Source of the DNA: Corynebacterium sp. HMSC036D02 | Lineage (GTDB): Bacteria > Actinomycetota > Actinomycetes > Mycobacteriales > Mycobacteriaceae | DNA length: 64,000 nt | Assembly: GCF_001836165.1 (NCBI RefSeq) | Contig: NZ_KV827683.1 | Span: 1 to 64,000 of the forward strand | Reading direction: 5' to 3' | Shown: in pieces, positions 55,639 to 64,000 of the stretch | Position numbering within the stretch: the first letter of the stretch is position 1 | Layout: each line of letters begins with the position of its first letter | Translations under genes and position numbers: made by a program | The notes under the pieces: generated by a model | What the model was told of the DNA's origin: nothing | The model's database searches: none | The model's input: the letters and a program-made list of their open reading frames with translations, nothing else

Positions 55639-56001
55639 CTAGCCAAGCTTGCCGCGCCCCAACCGCAGCAGGGCAGAGGCGATGGCGGGGCCTTCCTCAC
55701 CCAACTCGCTGCGGAATTCGTTGAGGATAGCGATTTCGCGGGTATGCACCAAACGGGTACCACCCGAACTCATTCGCGTCTTGCCAATGGTGCGGGAAAT
55801 ATCGGTGCGGCGCTTGATGGCGTCGAGAATAACGCGGTCGAGCCGGTTGATTTCTTCGCGGTAGCGCTGAATCTCGGCATCGCTCAGCGGGTCATCGGTG
55901 CCCGAGGGCATACGAATATCGAGGCCATTGTCCACGACGTTGGGGTCTTGGTGTTCGGGGCTCAAGCCCGAGTCAGGGGTGCCAGATTGTGAAGCGCTCA
56001 T
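55639..56001 (-). CDS. chorismate mutase (AroQ type)
   Basis: 120 residues from ATG 56001 (MSASQSGTPDSG). The AroQ helix motifs are REEINRLDRVILDAIKRRTDIS, IGKTRMSSGG (catalytic Arg/Lys) and HTREIAIL. It converts chorismate to prephenate; the C. glutamicum counterpart at this locus works in complex with DAHP synthase. A longer in-frame start would overlap the promoter and start of pcrA. Confidence 0.88.
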   Translation of the reverse strand: MSASQSGTPDSGLSPEHQDPNVVDNGLDIRMPSGTDDPLSDAEIQRYREEINRLDRVILDAIKRRTDISRTIGKTRMSSGGTRLVHTREIAILNEFRSELGEEGPAIASALLRLGRGKLG

Positions 56002-56122
56002 GTCTTCAGATTGTGCCACCACGTTCAAGCAAAGGGGAATTATGAGTCGTGACGTCGGTATTCGCAGATAAAAAGTGGTGTGGCAGGCAATGTCCGGTGG
56101 TGCTAGTAGGTTGGAGAGCATT

Positions 56123-58642
56123 ATGAATAACAATTCTCCGTTTAGGCCTCGTTCTTCTTCTGATCCTTCCACTGACGCCACCGCTGGTGGCTTATTTCCC
56201 ACGCCCGGACTCAACGCGGATGCCCCTTCCGGTCAGGGCTCCGATCCGTTGCTGGAAGGTTTAAACCCGCAACAAGAAGAGGCCGTGACGCATTCGGGCT
56301 CGCCGCTGCTCATCGTGGCCGGCGCGGGCTCGGGTAAGACCGCCGTGTTGACCCGCCGCATTGCCTATCTCATGCGCGAGCGTGGGGTCGCCCCGTGGCA
56401 GATCCTTGCCATCACCTTTACTAACAAGGCAGCCGCGGAGATGAAGGAGCGCGTGGGCCAGCTTGTCGGCCCCGTCGCAGAGCGGATGTGGGTGTCTACC
56501 TTCCACTCCATTTGCGTGCGTATCCTGCGCAATAACGCCCAACTGGTGCCGGGGTTGAACACCAATTTCACCATTTATGACGGCGATGATGCGCGCCGGC
56601 TGCTCACCATGATTGCAAAGGACATGCAGCTGGATCTGAAGAAGTATTCGGCACGTGTTCTGGCGAATCAGATTTCCAACCGCAAGAATGAGCTCGTCTC
56701 TCCGGAGCAGGCGCGCGCGGAGGCAGAGAGGACGAAGAATCCTTTCGAGCTCACTGTGGCGAGTGTGTACGAGGAATATCAGCGCCGCCTGCGTGCCGCG
56801 AACGCGGTGGACTTCGATGACCTTATCGGGGAAGTAGTGCGCATCTTTAACCAGCACCCGCAGGTAGTGGAGTTTTATCGTCGCCGCTTTAAGCATGTGC
56901 TTATCGACGAATACCAGGACACCAACCACGCGCAGTACGCGCTTGTTTCGGCCTTGGTGGGCAGGGGCGAGCTGCCGCCGGATGCTCCGGAACTGTGTGT
57001 GGTGGGTGATTCTGATCAGTCGATTTATGCCTTCCGCGGAGCCACCATCAGGAATATTCAGGAGTTCGAGCGGGACTACCCGCAGGCGCACACGATTCTG
57101 CTTGAGCAAAACTACCGTTCGACGCAGACCATTCTGAACGCGGCGAATGCGGTGATTGCGAAGAATGAGGGTCGCCGCGAGAAGAATCTGTGGACTGCCC
57201 ACGGCCAAGGCGAAAAGATCGTCGGCTACGTGGCGGATAACGAGCACGACGAGGCGCGATACATCGCCTCGGAGATTGATTCCCTGGCGGATAAAGGCAC
57301 GGCGTATTCGGATATTGCGGTGATGTACCGCACCAACAATGCCTCCCGCGCGTTGGAGGATATTTTCGTGCGCTCGGGCATCCCGTACAAGGTGGTCGGT
57401 GGCACGCGTTTCTACGAGCGCCGCGAGATCCGGGACATGGTGGCTTATCTGCGCATCATGGATAATCCGGATGACACGGTGAGCTTGCGCCGCATTATCA
57501 ACGTGCCGAAGCGCGCTATTGGTGACAAGGCACAGGCACAGATCGCCCTGCACGCGGAGAACCTTGGCGTGAGCTTTGGGGCTGCTCTCCGCGATGCGGC
57601 AGCGGGCAAGGTCGCCGGGCTTGGCACACGAGCAGTGAATGCCGTAAGCAAATTCAACGAGATGATGGAGGGCGTGCGCGCGCAGATTCCGGGCATGGTC
57701 AATGAGGTGACGGGCCAGCCGGATTTGGGGGAGTTGCTCAACGCGCTTCTCGATGCCACCGGCTACCGCGCGGAGCTTGAAAACTCCAATGACCCGCAGG
57801 ATGGGGCACGCCTCGACAACCTCAACGAGTTGGTATCGGTGGCGCGCGAGTTCAGCTCTGAGGCGGCCAATGAGATGGCCTTCTTGGGTGCAGACGCAGA
57901 GGAGGCCCCGGAGCTATCGGAAGGTGAAGCCGCGCCGGGCTCGCTTCAAGCCTTCCTCGAAAAGGTCTCGCTCGTGGCTGATGCGGACCAGATTCCGGAT
58001 CATGAGTCCGGAGTAGTCACGCTGATGACCCTGCACACCGCGAAGGGCCTGGAGTTCCCAGTTGTCTTCCTCACCGGCTGGGAGGATGGCCAATTCCCGC
58101 ACATGCGCTCCCTGGGGGACCCGAAGGAGCTCAGTGAGGAGCGCCGCCTTGCCTACGTGGGTATTACGCGCGCTAGGGAACAGCTCTACCTCACGCGCGC
58201 GATTCTCCGTTCGTCCTGGGGCAACCCGGTGACGAACCCGGCCAGCCGCTTCCTCGCCGAGGTCCCAGAGGACCTCATCGACTGGCGCCGTGAAGAACCA
58301 GACAGCTCGCTGTCCGGCGCGTGGGGTGGAGATGATTCCTACCAATACGGGCGAACCTTCGGCTCAGATAGTGGGTTCTTCCGTGGGGGCGGCTATGGCT
58401 CGCGGGGCGCTGCGTCTTCCCCTTCGCAGCGCTCGCGCAAGCCAGCTTCGGCAACATCGATGCCGAAGAATAACCATCTCAATTTAGTTGTGGGGGACCG
58501 TGTCAACCACGCGAAGTACGGGCTGGGCACGGTCATCGAAGCCTCCGGTACCGGCGCGCGTGCGACGGTCACCGTGGACTTTGGTTCAGCGGGCAAGGTC
58601 CGCCTCATGCTCATCGGCGGTGTGCCGATGGAAAAGCTTTAA
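56123..58642 (+). CDS. pcrA: ATP-dependent DNA helicase PcrA/UvrD
   Basis: 839 residues from ATG 56123 (GGAG six bases upstream). Superfamily-1A motifs: VAGAGSGKTAVLTRR, ITFTNKAAAEMKERV, STFHSICVRILR, IDEYQDTNHAQ, VVGDSDQSIYAFRGA, LEQNYRST, TLHTAKGLEFPVVF and VGITRARE. The C-terminal Tudor-like RNA polymerase-binding end (GDRVNHAKYGLGTVIE) is present. It is the essential 3'-5' helicase of repair and replication restart. It is divergent from chorismate mutase. Confidence 0.95.
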   Translation: MNNNSPFRPRSSSDPSTDATAGGLFPTPGLNADAPSGQGSDPLLEGLNPQQEEAVTHSGSPLLIVAGAGSGKTAVLTRRIAYLMRERGVAPWQILAITFTNKAAAEMKERVGQLVGPVAERMWVSTFHSICVRILRNNAQLVPGLNTNFTIYDGDDARRLLTMIAKDMQLDLKKYSARVLANQISNRKNELVSPEQARAEAERTKNPFELTVASVYEEYQRRLRAANAVDFDDLIGEVVRIFNQHPQVVEFYRRRFKHVLIDEYQDTNHAQYALVSALVGRGELPPDAPELCVVGDSDQSIYAFRGATIRNIQEFERDYPQAHTILLEQNYRSTQTILNAANAVIAKNEGRREKNLWTAHGQGEKIVGYVADNEHDEARYIASEIDSLADKGTAYSDIAVMYRTNNASRALEDIFVRSGIPYKVVGGTRFYERREIRDMVAYLRIMDNPDDTVSLRRIINVPKRAIGDKAQAQIALHAENLGVSFGAALRDAAAGKVAGLGTRAVNAVSKFNEMMEGVRAQIPGMVNEVTGQPDLGELLNALLDATGYRAELENSNDPQDGARLDNLNELVSVAREFSSEAANEMAFLGADAEEAPELSEGEAAPGSLQAFLEKVSLVADADQIPDHESGVVTLMTLHTAKGLEFPVVFLTGWEDGQFPHMRSLGDPKELSEERRLAYVGITRAREQLYLTRAILRSSWGNPVTNPASRFLAEVPEDLIDWRREEPDSSLSGAWGGDDSYQYGRTFGSDSGFFRGGGYGSRGAASSPSQRSRKPASATSMPKNNHLNLVVGDRVNHAKYGLGTVIEASGTGARATVTVDFGSAGKVRLMLIGGVPMEKL

Positions 58643-58646
58643 AGCT

Positions 58647-59402
58647 TTAGATGAGGATGCCGCGCTCGCTGAACCAATCCACCGGATCAACGGCCGCGCC
58701 GCCGCCCGGGTGCACTTCGAAGTGCAGGTGCGGGCCGGTGGAGTGGCCCTCGTTGCCGATGACGGAGATCTGGTCGCCGGCCGAGACATGGTCACCAACT
58801 TTGACCAAGAGCTGATCACTGGGCATGTGGCCGTAGACGGTGATGGTGCCGTCGTCGTGCTGGATACGGATCCAGTTTCCGAAGCCTTGGGCTGCGCCGG
58901 AGGAGATGACCTCTCCGTCCATGACGGCGTAGATGGGCGTGCCGATTGGGTTCGCTACGTCGATGCCGTTGTGGAAGGAACCCCACCGCGGGCCAAAGCC
59001 AGAGGTAAAGGTTCCGGAGGTCGGAAAGACCACGGTATTACCGTTGGCATCCTGGCCGCGTGTAGGAGTGAGACCGGAGTGATCGCCCTGTGGGGCGAAG
59101 GCCTCGGCGAGACCAGGAATGCTGGAGGGATCGAGGACGATATCGAAGCCGTCCTGCGTGGAGTTGATCTCCGGGGTGGAGGCCCCGTTGAGGGCTCCGG
59201 CCGTGGACACGATTAGCCCGGAGAATGCTTTGAAGAGGTCGGCCTTGGAGTCTTCCTTGACTTCGATGTCGCCGGCGGTAGGGCCCTGGGAGGACCCGTC
59301 GGAGACATCCACGCTTGCTGCCGGTTCGGCGGCGAACGCTGGGGCCGTCACGGTAGCGGTGGTAACCGCCACGGCGGCGAGTGCGCTGAGCGTGCGCTTC
59401 AT
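58647..59402 (-). CDS. secreted M23 family metallopeptidase
   Basis: 251 residues. A Sec signal peptide ends at APAFA. The C-terminal LytM/M23 domain holds the zinc site: H in GSFHNGIDVANP, D in the same loop, and HxH in GHSTGPHLHFEVHP. It probably cleaves peptidoglycan cross-bridges, or acts as an amidase activator. The message has a long hairpin-rich leader. It ends a few bases from pcrA, tail to tail. Confidence 0.88.
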   Translation of the reverse strand: MKRTLSALAAVAVTTATVTAPAFAAEPAASVDVSDGSSQGPTAGDIEVKEDSKADLFKAFSGLIVSTAGALNGASTPEINSTQDGFDIVLDPSSIPGLAEAFAPQGDHSGLTPTRGQDANGNTVVFPTSGTFTSGFGPRWGSFHNGIDVANPIGTPIYAVMDGEVISSGAAQGFGNWIRIQHDDGTITVYGHMPSDQLLVKVGDHVSAGDQISVIGNEGHSTGPHLHFEVHPGGGAAVDPVDWFSERGILI

Positions 59403-59742
59403 AACTTCACGTCCTTAAGTCCTGCTGTGGCTCGCTTCCGCCGACGAAGGCGGCAGGAAGCCTGTGAGCGATAGGGCGCGGCCATAACAGCCGCGATGCG
59501 CCTTGAAGCCTGCGACACGCCGGCGTGGTTGCGTCTGCGTGCTGAGGCTTTGTGGCAACGAGATACAAACTATCCCGAGCTATCGCCCTGCGCAATCTCT
59601 AAAAATGCAGGTAAATACAGGAATTGTTCGAAAACCCATCGAACAGCCCAGCGTGTTACATGTGTGAAAGAAGTGAAAATTGTTACAGGGGTAAAGTAGA
59701 GGTTTAAAGAATGGGGGTAGGTTATGGGGGTGTGAAAAGCGC
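59403..59742 (-). promoter_or_regulatory. structured leader and upstream region of the M23 gene
   Basis: Three hairpins lie in the first 130 nt before the gene: GCTTCC...GGAAGC enclosing CCGCC/GGCGG (59434-59461), CGCGGC-loop-GCCGCG (59477-59495) and the self-complementary CACGCCGGCGTG (59516-59527). Further upstream TGTTACA is repeated at 59654-59660 and 59681-59687; GTAACA-type half-sites bind MtrA, which in corynebacteria controls peptidoglycan hydrolase genes. No other gene is seen in this 418-bp gap. Confidence 0.4.
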
Positions 59743-59776
59743 AGCGCCCTCGGCCAATCATTCAGCCGAGAGCGCT
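59743..59776 (-). terminator. rho-independent terminator of the PadR/ABC operon
   Basis: AGCGC-C-CTCGGC (59743-59754) pairs with GCCGAG-A-GCGCT (59765-59776); on the minus strand it is followed by GCGCTTTTC. Confidence 0.75.
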
Positions 59777-59820
59777 GGGGAGGAGAGCACTGTGAAGTGC
59801 AGGTACTAGGTCAGAAGGGA

Positions 59821-62511
59821 TTAAGTCAGCGAACGTGATTCACTGCGATCCCGTGCGGTAAGCGGAGCCGTCTTATCGCTGCGATTCACAGCAGCCGCTA
59901 GTGCTGCGGCCAGGAGAGGCACGATAAGCACGGCGAGGAATTGCCACCAATCTGGGGTGAAATAGTCCTGCAGGCGCAGACCATAGGGCGGCGTCGAGTA
60001 GGCGTATCCGGAGCTATCGGCAAAGAAGTACGTGCCGAGATGGCCCGCAATCACGCCGAAGAGCATGCTTGCGGTGGCCAGCATCCAGGTCTGCCACGCC
60101 GCTACCTTGGACATCAGCGAAGGGTGGGCGCCGATTGATTGCAGCACGGTGCTTTCCTGGCGCATGCTGCTAGCGGCGTTGGCAATGATGAGCGCCAGCA
60201 CGATGAGGCAGACAATCCCCATTCCGAGGCCTAGGTAGTAGCGGAAGCTCTCGGGAGTAGAGACTGCGAAGTTTAGCGAGTATTGCGATTGCGAGGCGCT
60301 CGCTGCCAGGTCTTGCAGCTCCTCACGCTCTGACTCGCTCGGTGGCTCGTCGAAAGCGAGGGCTTGGCCCACGTAGAAGGGCTCCATGTTTAGCTTTTCT
60401 GCTGCCTGCTGGCTAATCAAGACCACGTCGCGGGCCGCGGTGGGTAGTGCCTCCACAACTGGCAGATCCGACTCCTGTGTCCCGCTCGGTTCTTGGCTGT
60501 CAATGCGGCTATAGGACTTTAGAGTCACCGTGCCGTGCGTGCTATCGCCGACGTGGCTGCTGTGGGGAAGCACGATGCCCCCGGCGTCCAATGTCTGCGC
60601 CGCTGCGCGGCGATCTTCCTCCGAGTCGAACTGCCACAGCTCAAGCTGGGAAGAATCCGTTTGAATCATCCTGCTTTGATAGATCAACGGGTTATAAGGA
60701 AATGACGTCATCAGCTCGTGGGCGCATTCTTGGCGAGCCTCCTCGGACTCATCGGTGCGTCGCCCCTGATTATCCACAAAGACTGCCTTCTCAACTGGTT
60801 TGCTGAGATCGACCTGTTCACACTGGTAATCAAACTCGGTACTGAGCTCATAGAAGGTGCCTTCCTCCGGAAGGCTGTAGGACGTCGTCCACGAGGGGAA
60901 AGCATAGAAGGGATACGTGCGGGCAGAGGTGGTCTGCAGGACGGCCTCTACCGCGGCGCGTTCTTCCGGAGTGGACACCTGCGATGGTTGCTCAAACGTC
61001 GTCTCCTCAATCAGTGCAGAAGTAGGCGGCATGACGAGCTTTTCTTCGGCAGTGGTCTTTGCGCTATCCGTCATGATGCCTACGCCAAACAGGGTGGTCA
61101 CGAAGGTGACTGAGACGAGAGCGATGGACGTCGGCAAGGCATGCATGCTGCGCCGGGTCAGGCCCCGTCCGGCCAGGCGAAGCGAGAGAGGGCCCCGGCG
61201 AGACAGCAGGGAGCACAAGAAGACCAAGGCCGGGGCTGAGGCGGCAACCGCGATGACTCCGAAGAGAGCCAGCACCGTAGGGATGTACTTTCCCCAGGGA
61301 GTGAAGCTGAATAACACGAGCAGAAGCAGGAATGCGGGGCCGACGGCCATCCACCGCCGGAAGCGCAAGAGGCGGTCGGGTGCGGCGCCCTGGATCGCCG
61401 TGGCTAAAGCACCACGTTGCGCCAACCACGCAGGAACGATGGAGACAATGACACAGCCTGCCACCGCCACGAGCCAGGCGAGGCCAATAGCTAGGAAGGG
61501 CGGGTGGGCAGCAAAGTCCGGGTAGCGGGCTGTCCACCACACCCACGAAGCCGTGAGGCCAACAACCACGCCGATAGTGGCGCCGATGAGCCCCATTAGC
61601 AGGCCATAAGCCATCACCGCGAACATGATGTGGCGTGGCAATGCACCCTGGCTCGACATCAGCGCGTACAGGCGGGTATTGCGTCCAGTGGCCAGCGTGA
61701 AGACGGGGGCGAGAAGGAAAAGGATGAGCAATCCGGCGATGGCATAGAGGCCGACGAAGAAGAGCACGAAAAGAATGCTGCTCAAGGTCCCGCCAATGGA
61801 ATCAGGCTCAGAATCGGGCCGGTCCGTATCTCGCAGTTCCGGTGCCCAGATTTCCAGCCCAGCTTCACGGGCACGGTCGGCATCCTCCTTGGTCAGCGGT
61901 GTATCACCCACGATGGCCCAGGAGGTGTGTATCTGAGAGGACGGGTCGCTGAGGGCGTCATTGAGGGTGGGGGAGGTGACGAAGTCATAGTTTTCGGGAG
62001 CAATGGCCGCGACTGTGGCTTGGTGGTCACCGCTGAGGGCGTTGGTGCGCACCGTGATGACGTCTCCAACGGAGGCGTCGATCTTGTGTGCTGTAGAGCG
62101 CGATAGAACTGCCTGGTTGGGGCCAAGATTGAACTTGTCGACGGCCTCCTGCGCCGGCTCCGGCGGATTCTCTGCGTCGAACTGATCTACCCAGGAGTTG
62201 GTTGACTTCCCATTATGGATTAGTGACGTGCTAGAAAAAGTGGTGACTGGGCTGACGCTGAGGCCCGAAGGAAGCACCTCGGCAGCCAAGCGCGGTACGT
62301 CTTCGTTGCTAATGCCCGGGCCGCTGACCTGCAGGGCTCGCTCGGGTGAGCTCAAGGCCGCGGAGAGCCGACCGGAGGAATTATCAAAGAGGGCCATTCC
62401 AACCACGAGGGCCACTGGCAGCGCGATGAGCATGACAGCGGCCAGCGTGCGCCACGGGTGGCGCCACAGGTCGCGCCGCGTTGGGCGGGTGGCAGCATTA
62501 ATGCCTGACAT
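59821..62511 (-). CDS. ABC transporter permease, FtsX/MacB type
   Basis: 896 residues with two FtsX repeats: helix 1 at about 23-43, a large extracytoplasmic domain, three helices at about 240-370, further helices around 400-470, a second extracytoplasmic domain, and three C-terminal helices. It is the membrane partner of the ATPase whose stop lies one base before its start. Such systems export lipids, peptides or antibiotics, or transmit mechanical signals; the substrate is unknown. Confidence 0.85.
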   Translation of the reverse strand: MSGINAATRPTRRDLWRHPWRTLAAVMLIALPVALVVGMALFDNSSGRLSAALSSPERALQVSGPGISNEDVPRLAAEVLPSGLSVSPVTTFSSTSLIHNGKSTNSWVDQFDAENPPEPAQEAVDKFNLGPNQAVLSRSTAHKIDASVGDVITVRTNALSGDHQATVAAIAPENYDFVTSPTLNDALSDPSSQIHTSWAIVGDTPLTKEDADRAREAGLEIWAPELRDTDRPDSEPDSIGGTLSSILFVLFFVGLYAIAGLLILFLLAPVFTLATGRNTRLYALMSSQGALPRHIMFAVMAYGLLMGLIGATIGVVVGLTASWVWWTARYPDFAAHPPFLAIGLAWLVAVAGCVIVSIVPAWLAQRGALATAIQGAAPDRLLRFRRWMAVGPAFLLLLVLFSFTPWGKYIPTVLALFGVIAVAASAPALVFLCSLLSRRGPLSLRLAGRGLTRRSMHALPTSIALVSVTFVTTLFGVGIMTDSAKTTAEEKLVMPPTSALIEETTFEQPSQVSTPEERAAVEAVLQTTSARTYPFYAFPSWTTSYSLPEEGTFYELSTEFDYQCEQVDLSKPVEKAVFVDNQGRRTDESEEARQECAHELMTSFPYNPLIYQSRMIQTDSSQLELWQFDSEEDRRAAAQTLDAGGIVLPHSSHVGDSTHGTVTLKSYSRIDSQEPSGTQESDLPVVEALPTAARDVVLISQQAAEKLNMEPFYVGQALAFDEPPSESEREELQDLAASASQSQYSLNFAVSTPESFRYYLGLGMGIVCLIVLALIIANAASSMRQESTVLQSIGAHPSLMSKVAAWQTWMLATASMLFGVIAGHLGTYFFADSSGYAYSTPPYGLRLQDYFTPDWWQFLAVLIVPLLAAALAAAVNRSDKTAPLTARDRSESRSLT

Positions 62512-62512
62512 G

Positions 62513-63229
62513 CTAACGCACCTCCTCGCCGGTCAGGCGTCCGTCACGAACCATGACGACACGGTCGGCCCAGCCCGCGAAACGTGGCTCGTGGGTAACC
62601 AAAATGCCGGAGGCGCCGGCGTCGATACGCGCGCGTAGAACCTTCATGATCTCCTCACCCGTCGAGGTATCCAAGGCTCCGGTAGGTTCATCGGCGAGCA
62701 GTACCTTACGCGGGCCGATGAGCGCGCGGGCAATGGCCACGCGCTGGGCTTGGCCGCCGGAGATTTCCTCCGGGAAGCGGTCGATGGTGCCGTCGAGACC
62801 GACCTCATTGAGTGCTTGCTCAGCAGCTTCGCGGCATTGCGCAGGCGAGAGTCCGTCTAGCTCAAGAGGGAGGGACACATTCTCTCCGACGGTGAGGGAA
62901 GACACTAGGTTGAAGTGCTGAAATACCAAACCAAGGTGTCGGCGGCGAGCGATAGCTGCCTTGGCCTTGGAGAGCTGGGAGGCATCGGCGCCGTCGAGAA
63001 GCACGCGTCCTGATGTTGGTGGTTGGAGCAGACCTGCGACGTTGAGCAGCGTGGATTTGCCGGAGCCGGAGGGGCCCATAACGGCGACCAACTCGCCCGG
63101 TTGCAGCTGCAGGTTGACCGAATCCAGCGCAGTGACCTGGCGGGCGCCGCTACCGAAGACGCAGGTGATGTTCTCAAGTTCGAGCGGGAAAGGAATGCTC
63201 TGGGTCGTGGGCACAGAGTCGGGGGTCAT
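62513..63229 (-). CDS. ABC transporter ATPase, MacB/LolD type
   Basis: 238 residues with all ABC motifs: Walker A GPSGSGKST, Q-loop LVFQHFNLV, signature ISGGQAQR, Walker B KVLLADEPTGALD and the H-loop in VTHEPR. The LolD/MacB type is shown by the GALD and FQHFNL motifs. Its ATG overlaps the padR stop as ATGA, so the regulator and transporter are translationally coupled. Confidence 0.92.
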   Translation of the reverse strand: MTPDSVPTTQSIPFPLELENITCVFGSGARQVTALDSVNLQLQPGELVAVMGPSGSGKSTLLNVAGLLQPPTSGRVLLDGADASQLSKAKAAIARRRHLGLVFQHFNLVSSLTVGENVSLPLELDGLSPAQCREAAEQALNEVGLDGTIDRFPEEISGGQAQRVAIARALIGPRKVLLADEPTGALDTSTGEEIMKVLRARIDAGASGILVTHEPRFAGWADRVVMVRDGRLTGEEVR

Positions 63230-63774
63230 CGGGTTTCCTCCTCGGTGGCGGTGGTGGCTGGGTTGGACAGGGACTCCACGCGGTCGAGCCAGCGTGAGAG
63301 AGATTCCAGGTCGAAGATTTGGCGCTCGACGGCCAAGCGCTGGGCGCTGCGCTCTGCGGGGAGTTTCGAGGCTTGGCGGTTGAGCTCCCGAAGTTGGCGG
63401 ACGGTGGCAAAGCGCTGGGCGTCAAGGACGGCGATGACGTCGATATCGGAGCGTCGCGCTGCAAGTGACACTTTGAGTACGAGCTCATCGCGCTCGATGG
63501 CGTCGTTGTGCAAGGTGGACATCCACCACTGCGAGAGTTCCTCACGGCCTGCGTTGGTGATGGCATAGCTGGTGGCGCGGCGCCCGGTGGGGCCGGTGAG
63601 CTCGCCGTCAGTGGCGATGAGTCCATCGCGTTCCAAGCGGCTTAAGGTTTGGGCGACTTGGCCCATGTTGAGCGGCCAGAGGTGATCAAAGGTTTCAGCA
63701 AAGCGGGTTTTGATGTGGCTGGCCGTGGCGGGCTCTTCACTCAGCAGAGCAAGCACGGAGTGTTTGACGGACAT
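63226..63774 (-). CDS. PadR family transcriptional regulator
   Basis: 182 residues from ATG 63774, preceded by a perfect AGGAGG. The PadR winged helix is MSVKHSVLALLSEEPATASHIK...LNMGQVAQTLSRLERDGLI...GRRATSYAITNAGREEL; a long C-terminal dimerisation helix pair follows. PadR proteins usually repress adjacent transporter genes and respond to their substrates. It heads the three-gene operon and faces the palindrome at 63820-63840. Confidence 0.9.
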   Translation of the reverse strand: MSVKHSVLALLSEEPATASHIKTRFAETFDHLWPLNMGQVAQTLSRLERDGLIATDGELTGPTGRRATSYAITNAGREELSQWWMSTLHNDAIERDELVLKVSLAARRSDIDVIAVLDAQRFATVRQLRELNRQASKLPAERSAQRLAVERQIFDLESLSRWLDRVESLSNPATTATEEETR

Positions 63775-63819
63775 GGTCACCTCCTGTTCGGAGGGTAAGA
63801 GGAGGATACAATCGGTACA

Positions 63820-63840
63820 TACCCGGTAAGTTACCGGGTA
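63820..63840. promoter_or_regulatory. 21-bp perfect palindrome, likely PadR operator
   Basis: ACCCGGTAA-G-TTACCGGGT at 63821-63839, extended by one matching base each side. It lies 46 bp before the padR ATG in the expected promoter region, beside TATGTA and TTGTAT -10 candidates on the minus strand. Confidence 0.7.
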
Positions 63841-63956
63841 ACCTTTGGGGTGGTCAAGAGTTTTCGGGAAGGAATCTTTCAGTACCCCCTCCATGTACCC
63901 CAGTGTGGGGTATGCGGTGGAGCGTGCACGAAGGCGGGGCGGAGTGGGTGAGATGC

Positions 63957-63991
63957 AAAAAGCGGCACAGAGCAAAAGTGCTCTATGCCGC
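63957..63991 (-). terminator. terminator of a minus-strand gene beyond the window
   Basis: GCGGCA-C-AGAGCA (63962-63974) pairs with TGCTCT-A-TGCCGC (63979-63991) around AAAG; on the minus strand it is followed by TTTTTGC. It implies a minus-strand gene ending just past 64000. Confidence 0.85.
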
Positions 63992-64000
63992 CTGAAAGCT

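Noticed and set aside
56261..57553. 430-residue open frame on the minus strand
   Set aside because: Fully inside pcrA and without recognisable domains.

Overview
The window is about 64 kb of chromosome from a Corynebacterium, probably one of the higher-GC skin species (the C. aurimucosum / C. minutissimum / C. singulare group; the species is a guess). The reasons are the gene order, which from memory follows the C. glutamicum and mycobacterial pattern in several blocks (XPB helicase block, rpf1-cspB, serC-gltA-fkpA, DUF485-mctC, mycoredoxin-dfrA-thyA, lhr-nei2, pgi-chorismate mutase-pcrA), the SepH and DUF3027/DUF2771/DUF3239 actinobacterial families, and many genes whose start codon lies 5-8 nt after a TANNNT -10 element, as in leaderless actinobacterial transcripts.

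Layout. 1-2462: an IS21-family element (istA plus an istB cut off by the end of a second IS21-type element lying in the same orientation). 2541-8700: a CPBP protease, then a minus-strand block of aminotransferase, DUF3239, XPB helicase and its helicase-associated partner. 8782-14732: a small conserved gene, a TetR/exporter pair with a shared palindromic operator, rpf1 with a long structured leader, cspB, DUF2771, a glutaminyl cyclase lipoprotein and DUF3027. 14859-22360: NCS2 purine permease, SpoU methyltransferase, sepH, serC, gltA (citrate synthase), fkpA. 22530-31771: aldo/keto reductase, DUF485 plus MctC-type symporter, several secreted or lipoprotein enzymes, an unknown protein with three NPF motifs spaced exactly 15 residues apart, OsmC, and a large surface metallophosphoesterase.

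31860-39795 is an accessory island. At its left edge lie remnants of an IS1249-type and an IS110-type transposase, the latter preceded by a run of strong hairpins that could be an IS110 bridge RNA. At its right edge lie an IS481 remnant and tRNA-Arg(CCU). Between them is one tightly coupled five-gene operon: an ECF S component (MptD/Trep_Strep type), EcfT, a fused double EcfA ATPase, and two exporter-fold ABC half-transporters of the IrtAB/YbtPQ kind. A near-consensus DtxR box overlaps its promoter. I read it as an iron-regulated siderophore or metallophore import system; this is the most interesting unit in the window.

39887-64000: the mycoredoxin-dfrA-thyA operon, an inserted epimerase/TetR pair, a very compact divergent cysQ/lhr promoter, L-lactate dehydrogenase, nei2, YccF, an HNH endonuclease gene, pgi, a secreted trypsin-like protease, chorismate mutase diverging from pcrA, an M23 peptidase with a structured leader, and a PadR-controlled MacB/FtsX-type ABC system with a 21-bp palindromic operator. 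All coordinates, motifs and hairpins come from reading the sequence; family names, synteny and regulator assignments are from memory and no database search was run.
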